34,852 bases of DNA from Rhodothermales bacterium (GTDB lineage: Bacteria; Bacteroidota; Rhodothermia; Rhodothermales; Bin80). The notes beneath the pieces were generated by a model. The model worked only from the letters and a program-made list of their open reading frames with translations, ran no database searches and was not told the DNA's origin. The position numbers and the translations under genes are program-made. Shown here piece after piece: positions 18,882 through 27,273 of the stretch; positions within the stretch are counted from its first letter, which is position 1; each line of letters begins with the position of its first letter. The stretch spans positions 1 through 34,852 of the forward strand of contig JAJECV010000028.1 in assembly GCA_022821875.1 (NCBI GenBank). Direction: 5' to 3'.

Positions 18882-19880
18882 TCAGGTATGCAGAATCACT
18901 TTAATCCAATCTGATTCCGACTGTTGATGTAGCCGGGCAAAGGCCTCCGGGCCGTCTTCAAGCGGCAGAGTCGCACTGATCAGCGGAGATGGATCCAGTT
19001 TTTTTCGGGCGACAAGGTCAATGATTTTGTCGTACTCCCCGGCACTGGCATACGTGCCGGTCAACGTCAGTTCCTTTGCAACCACGCGTTGAATGTCAAC
19101 CGGCGGGCTTTGGGCGGTATTTCCCACAAGCACAACACGGCCACCTGATTTTGTATGGTAAATGGCTTCTGCAACAGTTGAGGCAGCACCTACGGCCTCA
19201 AAAGTGATGTCTGCATCCAGGATTTGTCCAGATTCATCAGGATCAAGTACCCGGTCAGCGCCCAGTTGCAGGGCCATATTCTTTCGGTTCTCGTGGGGCT
19301 CGATGACGATCAGTTCAGCTGGTTTTTGTAATTGTACAGCGAGGAGGATGCTCAGTCCGATCATCCCGGCACCAACAATCAGCACCCTGCTGTTTTGAAT
19401 GGTGCCGCCTCTCTGAACGGCATGCAGTCCAACCGCAAGTGGCTCAAACAGGGCTGCAACGTTGAGGGGCAATCCGGCGGGAATCCGTCTGAGCACATGG
19501 GCAGGCACACGGACAAAATCTGCCATGGCACCATCACGCCGAAACCGTAGCGTACTTACACCGAATACGGTGCGTTCAGGACAGCGGTTTACCTGATCGG
19601 AAGCACAGTCGGGGCATCGGTTGCATCCAATCGTAGAGTCAAAACAAACCTCTTCGCCGGCAGAAAATCCATTTGAAGATTTTGCAACTCGGCCAGCGGC
19701 CTCATGTCCCATAATGAGCGGGGGGAGGCGGCGGCCGGTCATGCCCGTATATCCGTGTACATCAGACCCGCAAATCCCAACCGAGTCTACCTGTACAATC
19801 ACCTCGTGAGGCAGTGGCTTTGGATCCGGTACACGTTGCAGGCCGATATGAAACGCCCCGGTGTAGACAAGTGCACGCAT
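18882..19880 (-). CDS. Zinc-dependent medium-chain alcohol/polyol dehydrogenase
   Basis: 332 aa. MDR-type dehydrogenase with catalytic zinc ligands in CGSDVHGY (C about 37) and GHEAAGRV (H about 60, E about 61), and a full four-cysteine structural zinc site CNRCPDCASDQVNRC (about 88-102). The Rossmann fold has VGAGMIGLSILLA (about 161), with EPHENR at the end of beta 2 suggesting NAD preference. It resembles L-iditol/threonine dehydrogenase-like enzymes acting on sugars or polyols. It lies downstream of the FAH hydrolase and SDR genes on the same strand, after a 121-base gap, and probably acts in the same sugar pathway, perhaps oxidising a free sugar or aldehyde product. The specific substrate cannot be read from the sequence. 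Confidence 0.85.
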   Translation of the reverse strand: MRALVYTGAFHIGLQRVPDPKPLPHEVIVQVDSVGICGSDVHGYTGMTGRRLPPLIMGHEAAGRVAKSSNGFSAGEEVCFDSTIGCNRCPDCASDQVNRCPERTVFGVSTLRFRRDGAMADFVRVPAHVLRRIPAGLPLNVAALFEPLAVGLHAVQRGGTIQNSRVLIVGAGMIGLSILLAVQLQKPAELIVIEPHENRKNMALQLGADRVLDPDESGQILDADITFEAVGAASTVAEAIYHTKSGGRVVLVGNTAQSPPVDIQRVVAKELTLTGTYASAGEYDKIIDLVARKKLDPSPLISATLPLEDGPEAFARLHQQSESDWIKVILHT

Positions 19881-20001
19881 AGTTCAGATTATGGATCTAT
19901 GTTCGTAATACACGGTGAGGGGGGAGGATATCGCAGAGATCGGTTATCTCCGTCTGGAATAGTGGGCATAGATCCGTTTTATCATAGCGTGAGCATCGCA
20001 C

Positions 20002-20850
20002 TTATGAATGGCGTGCGCGGGCAACTTGGCGTGCCTCGCCAAGCCCGTCAATCCCCAATTCGATAATATCGCCCGGTTTCAGGTATCTCTGTGGATTCAG
20101 CCCTAGACCAACACCTGCAGGTGTACCTGTAGAAATTACATCTCCCGGCAGAAGTGTCATGAATTGGCTGGTATAACTGATGACCTCCCATACGTCAAAA
20201 ATAAAATCGGAAGTCGTGCTGTTTTGCAGCGTCGTTCCATTGACCGACAGCCATAGCTTGCGGTTATTAGGGTCGGGTATTTCATCAGCGGTTGCAAGGA
20301 ATGGTCCAAGGGGGGCGAAGGTGTCGTAACTCTTCCTCTTAACCCATTGCCCGCCACGTTCTAACTGGCTTTCACGCTCGCTGTAGTCGTTGTGCAGCAC
20401 ATAGCCTGCAATGGAATCGAGGGCATCTTCGGGAGTGATGCAGCGGGTGCGTTTTGCAATGACTACGGCTAATTCAACTTCCCAGTCGGTCTTGTCACCG
20501 GGGATAATGAGATCATCATAAGGTCCGCAGATAGCGGAGCTGGCCTTGAAAAACAGGACCGGTTCAGCAGGGGGCTTCATCCCGCTCTCCTTGGCGTGCA
20601 GCGCATAATTCAGTCCCACGCAAACGATCTTCGATGGACGCGCAATAGGAGGCCCCATCCGCGCATTAGGATCTAATTCATCCTTCAATACACCGGTGTC
20701 GATCCATGCCTGCAATTTTGCAAGCCCGCCCTGTTCGAAAAAATGTTCATTGTAGTCATCGGTGACGAGGCTGGCATCAATACGCCGGCCGTCATTCAGA
20801 AGCAGTCCGGGTTTTTCCTGGCCGTCAGGGCCAATACGAATGAGTTTCAC
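20002..20850 (-). CDS. Fumarylacetoacetate hydrolase-family protein (2,4-diketo-3-deoxy-sugar-acid hydrolase type)
   Basis: 282 aa. FAH fold with KIVCVGLNYALHAKES (about 70-85), the metal-binding DWEVELAVVI (about 117-126, E-x-E pattern), HNDYSERESQ (about 149), SYDTFAPLGP (about 170) and TGTPAGVGLG (about 238). This architecture is shared by 2,4-diketo-3-deoxy-L-fuconate hydrolase, ureidoglycolate lyase-like proteins and 2-keto-4-pentenoate hydratases. The SDR gene is only 12 bases upstream, and a dehydrogenase plus FAH hydrolase pair is the known layout for the last two steps of the non-phosphorylating L-fucose/L-rhamnose route. There a 2-keto-3-deoxy acid is oxidised and then cleaved to pyruvate and a hydroxy acid. 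That pathway call is inference; no dehydratase or aldolase gene lies in the window. Confidence 0.8.
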   Translation of the reverse strand: MKLIRIGPDGQEKPGLLLNDGRRIDASLVTDDYNEHFFEQGGLAKLQAWIDTGVLKDELDPNARMGPPIARPSKIVCVGLNYALHAKESGMKPPAEPVLFFKASSAICGPYDDLIIPGDKTDWEVELAVVIAKRTRCITPEDALDSIAGYVLHNDYSERESQLERGGQWVKRKSYDTFAPLGPFLATADEIPDPNNRKLWLSVNGTTLQNSTTSDFIFDVWEVISYTSQFMTLLPGDVISTGTPAGVGLGLNPQRYLKPGDIIELGIDGLGEARQVARARHS

Positions 20851-20862
20851 AGTACAGTAGTC

Positions 20863-21630
20863 TTAGGGTTGTAAGGTAAAGGCACCGCCGTCCATGGGGA
20901 GGGAAGCGCCGGTCAGAAATGCATTTTCATCCGATGCAAGATAACAGATCAGTGCGGCAACTTCTTCAGGTGTAGCCATGCGCCCCAGGGGCTGGACCCT
21001 GGATAGTTGGCTGAACATTTCATTTTGGGCATCGGGATAGTATTTCTCAAGATAGGCATCCACAAACGGAGTATGTACGCGTGCAGGAGCAACACTATTA
21101 CAGCGGATCCCGTCTTCCAGGTAGTCTACCGCAATGCTGCGGGTCATGGCGGCGACAGCACCTTTGCTTGCAGAGTATGCAAACCGGTCAGGGATCCCGA
21201 CGGTGGATACAATGGAGGAAAGATTGATAATACTTCCCCCGCCTGATTTTTTCATGTGGGGTAAAGCGGCACGCGTACAGAAGTATACGCTCCGAACGTT
21301 GATCGTATACATGCTGTCCAGATCCTTCTCCGTGGTCGCATCAAGTTTGCCAATGTGACCTGCACCGGCATTGTTTACGAGGATATCCAACCTGTCGTGA
21401 TTACGTGCGATCTCATCTATGGTGTGGGTTACAGCATCCGGGGCCGTAACATCACAGTTGTGCGCCTGACCGCAGGCACCGATTGCGCTGGCAACTCTGA
21501 GCGCGTTTGGTATGTCAATATCAATCAGGCGCACCATTGCGCCCTGCTGTGCAAATGAATGGCAGGTTGCTTCTCCGATCTCCTTGGCACCGCCGGTTAC
21601 AATGGCAATCTTGGACTGGAGACTGAACAT
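20863..21630 (-). CDS. Short-chain dehydrogenase/reductase (SDR), possible 2-keto-3-deoxy-sugar-acid dehydrogenase
   Basis: 255 aa classical SDR. The active-site residues are present: NNAG (about 86-89), S in NLSSIVS (about 137), and YSASK (Y about 151, K about 155). The C-terminal MDGGAFTLQP is typical. The D in LIDIDIP after beta 2 favours NAD over NADP. The cofactor loop reads TGGAKEIG, where the usual pattern TGxxxGxG has Gly in place of this Glu, a notable departure. It is the first gene of the minus-strand set with the FAH hydrolase and zinc dehydrogenase. With the FAH partner, oxidation of a 2-keto-3-deoxy sugar acid at C4 is plausible. Confidence 0.8.
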   Translation of the reverse strand: MFSLQSKIAIVTGGAKEIGEATCHSFAQQGAMVRLIDIDIPNALRVASAIGACGQAHNCDVTAPDAVTHTIDEIARNHDRLDILVNNAGAGHIGKLDATTEKDLDSMYTINVRSVYFCTRAALPHMKKSGGGSIINLSSIVSTVGIPDRFAYSASKGAVAAMTRSIAVDYLEDGIRCNSVAPARVHTPFVDAYLEKYYPDAQNEMFSQLSRVQPLGRMATPEEVAALICYLASDENAFLTGASLPMDGGAFTLQP

Positions 21631-22020
21631 AGTTCAGAATGATGATGGGCTGAAACGAGGAGTGATACTAAGATAGCACCTATCGGGAAATTTCGTTTTG
21701 CTTTAATGATTGATTGTCGTCTCCTGCAAAAAATCCCGGAAATAAATTTTCCGGCGGGAGCACATACGGTGCCATATACATAAGCGGTGATGGGTATTCG
21801 TCTGAGAATCCCACATAGATTTGAATTCGGAGCCTCTTGCAAAACCCTTGATCTTGATGGTTTTTGTTCACCCGAGTGCACCCAGGAGCACTTTTTAGCC
21901 TGGATTATTAGTTTTGCAAGAACATCTTCGGATACGAAATTTCAAATCGCTATTTGTTGAAAGCCCTCCGGTTCATTATCTTTTCGCTTAACCATGTGTA
22001 TAGACATAAACTCAAAGGCT
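21631..22020. other. Intergenic region between divergent SDR and defence operon (390 bp)
   Basis: No gene is supported. It contains a 7-bp-stem hairpin (CCGGAAA at 21736-21742 with TTTCCGG at 21748-21754) and a short AGTGC/GCACT stem followed by T5 at about 21875-21896. The promoter box listed separately is at 21909-21916. No mobile-element end or direct repeat was noticed at this boundary. Confidence 0.45.
21909..21916 (+). promoter_or_regulatory. Candidate -7 box (TAnnTTTG) of the defence operon
   Basis: TAGTTTTG matches the Bacteroidetes -7 consensus exactly, about 105 bases upstream of the preferred start at 22021. No well-placed -33 TTTG was found, so support is partial. Confidence 0.35.
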
Positions 22021-25000
22021 ATGGACGTATTTGCTTTTCGGGAAGAGATTATTTCCGAGTATGGACAATTTTCCCGGAGCTTCACCAAGATTCGAGCGAC
22101 AGATATTTCGGAAAAGGTTAACGAAAACTATACCAAAGAGCATTATTGGCCTGCACCGCTCGTTCAACTCAACCCCAATTTCGCATCAGGTGGATACATC
22201 AGGGAGCTCGTGTCTGATGGAATCCTTGACGAAGAGTGTGAAAGAATTTTCCGCATAAAAAATCGAGATAACAAATCCGGTGAGCCTATTCGTCTGTACC
22301 AGCATCAGAAAGAAGCAATTGAAATTGCACAACAGAATCGGAGTTATGTGCTGACGACTGGAACCGGCTCAGGTAAGTCGCTGGCCTACTTTATTCCAAT
22401 TGTCAACGATGTGCTGCGGAGGAAACGCTCCGCCGATTCCAACAAGAGCAAAGGAATTACTGCAATCGTCGTTTACCCGATGAATGCTCTCTGCAACAGC
22501 CAGCTTGAAGAACTGGAAAAGTATCTGAGATTTGGTTATGGTGAGGGAAACGAGCCAGTTAGTTTTGCCCGCTACACCGGGCAGGAGTCAGAGGAAGATC
22601 GACAGCGGATTTCTAAAAATCCGCCGGACATTCTTCTTACGAATTACGTCATGCTTGAATTGATCATGACAAGGTTCCAAGAAACTGATAAGGCCGTCCG
22701 AAGACATGCAGATGGTCTTCGGTTTTTGGTACTTGACGAACTGCATACCTATCGAGGTAGGCAAGGAGCCGATGTTGCGATGCTCATTCGTCGCGTGCGA
22801 GAACGCTTCAATGAACATCTCATCTGTATTGGGACATCTGCAACCATGGCCTCCGAGGGATCATTGGGAGACCGTAGCAAAATAGTTGCTGAAGTTGCAA
22901 GTCGACTCTTCGGGGTTAGTGTTCATCCACAAAACGTCGTCTCGGAAACGCTCCGTCCAGTTACGGATAGTGATGCGCCCAGAGATGGATTCATTCTACG
23001 TGAGGCAATTGAACAGGGGGTACCTGTTAATCCCGTCTACGAGACGCTATCTAAGCATCCCATAGCAGCCTGGGTTGAATATAACCTCGGCTTGGAAGAG
23101 AGGGAGGGAGAACTTATCAGGATATCCAAACCCCTGAGTATTCATAAAGCCGCGGAGAGGCTTGCGGATGATAGCGGGTTCACCGACGAACGTTGTAAAG
23201 AGTATCTAACCAGTTTCTTGCTGATGGCGCATCAATGCCAAAATGAAAAAGGTCAGAACTTTTTTGCATTCCGACTTCACCAGTTCATTAGTGGAGCTTG
23301 GAGTGTTTATACCACACTTGAAGCACCGAATGAGCGATACATTACTCTTGAAGGCCAGCAGTTCAAGCCCGGGGATCGTGATCGACGGTTGTATCCCTTA
23401 AGTTTTTGTAGAGCCTGTGGACAGGAATATATTCCCGTATGGGCAAAATGTACCGGGGAAAAACCAGAAGCATTCAATCCTCGTGAACTAAATGAGCGCA
23501 TAAATGAAGATCCTGTAATGGTTCATGGTTTCCTTATGCCTGATCGTGCAGGGATTTTTAATCCTGCGGATGTGGTAAAAAGCTATCCCGAAAATTGGCT
23601 GGAATTTCGTGCAGGAAGATCTCAATTGAAATCCAATTATAGACGCTACAGTCCTATTGAAATTCATGTAGATACTAAGGGACGGGTAGTTGATTCGGGG
23701 TTACCGGGATGGTTTATTCGAAAATCATTTCGGTTCTGTCTGCATCCAGATTGTGATGCCTACTATGATGGAAATGTCCGGAGTGAATTGACCGCACTTT
23801 CTGGACTCTCAAGCGAGGGCCGAAGTTCAGCAACAACGATATTAACATTATCCTCGCTGAAGTACCTCATCGGAACCGATCTTGATGAGGAAACCAAGAA
23901 ACTGCTTGCTTTTACAGATAACCGACAGGACGCAAGTCTTCAGGCAGGACATTTTAACGACTTTGTTCAAGTTCTTATGTTTCGGGGAGCACTACTTGCA
24001 GCAATCCGGAATGAAGAGAATAAATTGCTCACAGACGATATATTAACACAGAGAGTTTTTGACCATCTAAATCTGCATCCTTCGGATTATGCCAATAATC
24101 CCAATGCTAAAGGCATCAGGGAGGAAAATACACGTAAAGCCCTCCGAGACGTTCTGGGATACCGACTCTATTATGATCTACAACGCGGTTGGCGTGTTAC
24201 TAATCCAAATCTTGAGCAACTGAATCTGTTAGAAATCGGGTATCAGAACCTCGTAGAATGTTGCCGGGACGAAGAAGAGTGGGCGAAATGTCACCCTCTT
24301 CTTGTCTCCATCGAACCGAAGCAGCGCCTTGAAATCATTCACGAACTCCTTGATCGTATGCGGAAGGGACTCTGTATTAAAACGATTTATTTGGATTCGG
24401 AGCGCCAGATAGAAATACGAAATCGTAGTTACAATCAACTGATTGAGCCTTGGGGTCTGTTGCCAAACGAAGAACTTTATACGTATGCCTGCATGATTCC
24501 GAGACCACGCAAACATGGAATTCGACAGAATGAGAACCTTCACATCTCCTATCGTTCTGCATTTGGCCAAAAGATCAAGTCCCAAGCAATCTGGGGGCTC
24601 GAGAATCCTAACTATCCAGATAAATTTAATGAGGCTGCCTATAATCGAATCATAGATGATCTCCTGTCTGTACTGACAACCTATGGCTATGTAGACAGCA
24701 GAAAGTTAGACGGTGACCGTATAGGCTATGTCATTAATAGTTCTGTACTGGAATGGCGCTTGGCAAAGGAGGAGGAACAAGGTTCTTCCAATGAGTTTTT
24801 TCGTGACTTGTATAAAAATGTAGCCGATTCTTTTCAAAATCCTGACCGTCTACTCCATCGCCTTAAAGCACATGAACACACTGCCCAGGTAGATTCCGAC
24901 CAACGGGAAGAACGTGAGGCCCGTTTCCGCAGAGGACTTGCCAAGGAATGTACCATTAACGGGAAACCTGAACCTAAAGGACTTCCCATTTTATTTTGTT

Positions 25001-27273
25001 CGCCTACAATGGAATTGGGGGTTGATATTGCCTCGCTCAATACGGTCTATATGCGGAATGTTCCCCCAACCCCTGCGAACTATGCACAGCGCAGTGGTCG
25101 TGCAGGGCGTAGCGGTCAGCCTGCACTGGTTGTAACCTATTGTGCTGCTCAATCCCCGCATGATCAATATTTTTTCTCTGATCCAACACGTATGGTAGCT
25201 GGAATCGTTACGCCTCCCAGTATTGATTTAGCCAACGAGGACCTGGTTCGGAGTCACTTGCAGGCAGTCTGGCTCGCTGAGACATGTGTTAAACTTGGAC
25301 ACTCTGTGCACAAGGTTATTGATCGTGCGAAGGGTGAAACGTTGCCGTTATATGGAGAGATTACACATGACATCCGCGCTCCTGGGGTAGTTGGCAGAAC
25401 AAAAGAACGCGCACGGCGCATACTTCAAACACTTGCAAGTGACTTACCTGAGCAGACCGCTCCGTGGTATACCGACACTTGGCTTGATAGTGCTGTAAAC
25501 GCGGCAGCAAACCGCCTTGACGAAGCGTTTGATCGCTGGCGCTCACTTTTCCATGCAACATCAGAGCAAATAAAAAGCGCGAATAAGATCATTAACAGTG
25601 CTGCCGCAACTGACCAAGATCGTCAGAAAGCAAAGAACCGATACGACGAGGCTTTCACTCAGCAAAAACTTCTTCTCGGTGAAAGAGCGACATTTAATTC
25701 CGACTTTTACACTTACCGTTATCTCGCGGCTGAGGGTTTTTTGCCGGGATATAATTTCCCTCGACTACCGCTTATGGCATATATTCCTGGGCGGCACAAT
25801 AGAATTGGCAGGGATTCATTTCTAAGTAGACCCCGGTTTCTCGGTCTCTCCGAATTTGGTCCGCACTCAATCATATACCACGAAGGGAGTACCTATCGTG
25901 TGCAACGCGCAATATTGGCACCGCGTGATGATACTGGAGATACCATATCAGAAAGTCTTCCGACGCAGGTTACACGGATTTGCTCAGTTTGTGGCTATGG
26001 TCACTTTGGAGATCAGGGCGAGGATCGGTGTTCTAATTGCGATGAATTACTTGAAGGAGGGCGAAGGATACAGAATCTCTATCGTATTGAACAAGTGTCA
26101 ACCCGACGGGCGAGACGCATTACCTCGGACGAAGAGGAACGCCGCCGTCAAGGATACGAAATGATTACAACCCTTCGCTTTAGCGAGGAGAATGGTCGTA
26201 ATAGGAGCACGGGAATAATTATTGAGGAGGGCAACGATTCCCTACTGGAGTTGCAATATGCCCCATCTACCACACTCTGGCGTATCAATCTCGGCTGGCG
26301 GAGGCGCAAAGAAAAAACAATTTATGGTTTCGATGTTAATCCCAGCACCGGGGTATGGGAAGGGAGATCAAAAGAGAAAACTGAGGTAACTGATGATATT
26401 TCGGAAGGTGAACAAACTCAACGTATCACACCATTTGTAAGAGATACACGAAATGTTCTCTTACTCCGTCCAGTGATTGATTTGACCACAGAGGTTATGG
26501 TATCCCTGCAATATGCCATTAAGAGAGGAATCGAACAGGAATTTCAACTTGAAGAGTCCGAACTTGCCGTGGAACCCTTACCAGATCGAGAAAACCGTAA
26601 CGCCATCCTCTTTTACGAGGCGGCCGAAGGAGGAGCAGGGGTTCTTACACGTTTAGTCAGTAATCCTGACGCATTTCGACAGGTCATCTGTAGAGCACTC
26701 GAAATCTGCCACTACGAATCCAAATCAGGGAACTGGGATGGAGTACATGATCTCAACAATCTTGAAGAGGAGTGCGAAGCTGGTTGCTACCGCTGCCTAT
26801 TGAGTTATTACAACCAACTGGACCATGAGAAGATTGACCGGCGAGATGAAAATCTGCTCAATTTACTTTGTAGACTGACACGTAGCTCGCAAAAAGATTC
26901 AAAGAATAAAGCCAGACAAGGGGACAGTCTGGAGGAATTGCTCAATGCTTCATCGTCATCACTGGAACGGCAATGGCTGAAATTCTTGAGTACGAATGGC
27001 TATCAACTGCCAGACAAAGCCCAGTTATATCTCAAAGATTATGAAACTCGCCCTGATTTTGCCTACACCAAGATGCAGACTCTCATCTATATAGATGGTC
27101 CACATCACGAACAGACCATACAAAAGAGCATAGACGAGGCGATTACCCAACGCCTGACTGCTAGAGGGTATACGGTGATTCGCTTCACTAGAGACAGGGA
27201 CGCTTGGGAGAAAACGATTGACGAATTTGTATGGGTGTTTGGACAGAAATCGCAGAGTAATGAAATCCAATAA
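22021..27273 (+). CDS. DEAD/DEAH-box helicase with DUF1998-type region and C-terminal Vsr/DUF559-like nuclease domain (DrmA/DrmB-like fusion)
   Basis: 1750 aa from the ATG at 22021; MDVFAFREEIISEYGQF is the typical N terminus, and an in-frame ATG at 21994 would add 9 residues. Superfamily 2 helicase motifs: RLYQHQKEAI (91-100), Walker A TTGTGSGKS (112-120), TNYVMLE, DELHTYRGRQGADVA (239-253), GTSATM, ELGVDIASL (about 997) and YAQRSGRAGRSG (about 1021-1032). Cysteine clusters sit at CRACG (463) and CSVCG...CSNC (1321-1340). About 1480-1615 is DUF1998-like (FYEAAEGGAGVL, ECEAGCYRC). The last 75 residues (RPDFAY, IYIDGPHHE, RLTARGYTVIRF) resemble Vsr/DUF559 PD-(D/E)XK nucleases. It is first in a three-gene operon with an SNF2 helicase and an adenine methyltransferase, as in DISARM. 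There DrmA (helicase), DrmB (DUF1998) and DrmC (PLD nuclease) are separate; here helicase, DUF1998 and a different nuclease appear joined. Anti-phage function is inferred from context. Confidence 0.8.
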   Translation: MDVFAFREEIISEYGQFSRSFTKIRATDISEKVNENYTKEHYWPAPLVQLNPNFASGGYIRELVSDGILDEECERIFRIKNRDNKSGEPIRLYQHQKEAIEIAQQNRSYVLTTGTGSGKSLAYFIPIVNDVLRRKRSADSNKSKGITAIVVYPMNALCNSQLEELEKYLRFGYGEGNEPVSFARYTGQESEEDRQRISKNPPDILLTNYVMLELIMTRFQETDKAVRRHADGLRFLVLDELHTYRGRQGADVAMLIRRVRERFNEHLICIGTSATMASEGSLGDRSKIVAEVASRLFGVSVHPQNVVSETLRPVTDSDAPRDGFILREAIEQGVPVNPVYETLSKHPIAAWVEYNLGLEEREGELIRISKPLSIHKAAERLADDSGFTDERCKEYLTSFLLMAHQCQNEKGQNFFAFRLHQFISGAWSVYTTLEAPNERYITLEGQQFKPGDRDRRLYPLSFCRACGQEYIPVWAKCTGEKPEAFNPRELNERINEDPVMVHGFLMPDRAGIFNPADVVKSYPENWLEFRAGRSQLKSNYRRYSPIEIHVDTKGRVVDSGLPGWFIRKSFRFCLHPDCDAYYDGNVRSELTALSGLSSEGRSSATTILTLSSLKYLIGTDLDEETKKLLAFTDNRQDASLQAGHFNDFVQVLMFRGALLAAIRNEENKLLTDDILTQRVFDHLNLHPSDYANNPNAKGIREENTRKALRDVLGYRLYYDLQRGWRVTNPNLEQLNLLEIGYQNLVECCRDEEEWAKCHPLLVSIEPKQRLEIIHELLDRMRKGLCIKTIYLDSERQIEIRNRSYNQLIEPWGLLPNEELYTYACMIPRPRKHGIRQNENLHISYRSAFGQKIKSQAIWGLENPNYPDKFNEAAYNRIIDDLLSVLTTYGYVDSRKLDGDRIGYVINSSVLEWRLAKEEEQGSSNEFFRDLYKNVADSFQNPDRLLHRLKAHEHTAQVDSDQREEREARFRRGLAKECTINGKPEPKGLPILFCSPTMELGVDIASLNTVYMRNVPPTPANYAQRSGRAGRSGQPALVVTYCAAQSPHDQYFFSDPTRMVAGIVTPPSIDLANEDLVRSHLQAVWLAETCVKLGHSVHKVIDRAKGETLPLYGEITHDIRAPGVVGRTKERARRILQTLASDLPEQTAPWYTDTWLDSAVNAAANRLDEAFDRWRSLFHATSEQIKSANKIINSAAATDQDRQKAKNRYDEAFTQQKLLLGERATFNSDFYTYRYLAAEGFLPGYNFPRLPLMAYIPGRHNRIGRDSFLSRPRFLGLSEFGPHSIIYHEGSTYRVQRAILAPRDDTGDTISESLPTQVTRICSVCGYGHFGDQGEDRCSNCDELLEGGRRIQNLYRIEQVSTRRARRITSDEEERRRQGYEMITTLRFSEENGRNRSTGIIIEEGNDSLLELQYAPSTTLWRINLGWRRRKEKTIYGFDVNPSTGVWEGRSKEKTEVTDDISEGEQTQRITPFVRDTRNVLLLRPVIDLTTEVMVSLQYAIKRGIEQEFQLEESELAVEPLPDRENRNAILFYEAAEGGAGVLTRLVSNPDAFRQVICRALEICHYESKSGNWDGVHDLNNLEEECEAGCYRCLLSYYNQLDHEKIDRRDENLLNLLCRLTRSSQKDSKNKARQGDSLEELLNASSSSLERQWLKFLSTNGYQLPDKAQLYLKDYETRPDFAYTKMQTLIYIDGPHHEQTIQKSIDEAITQRLTARGYTVIRFTRDRDAWEKTIDEFVWVFGQKSQSNEIQ

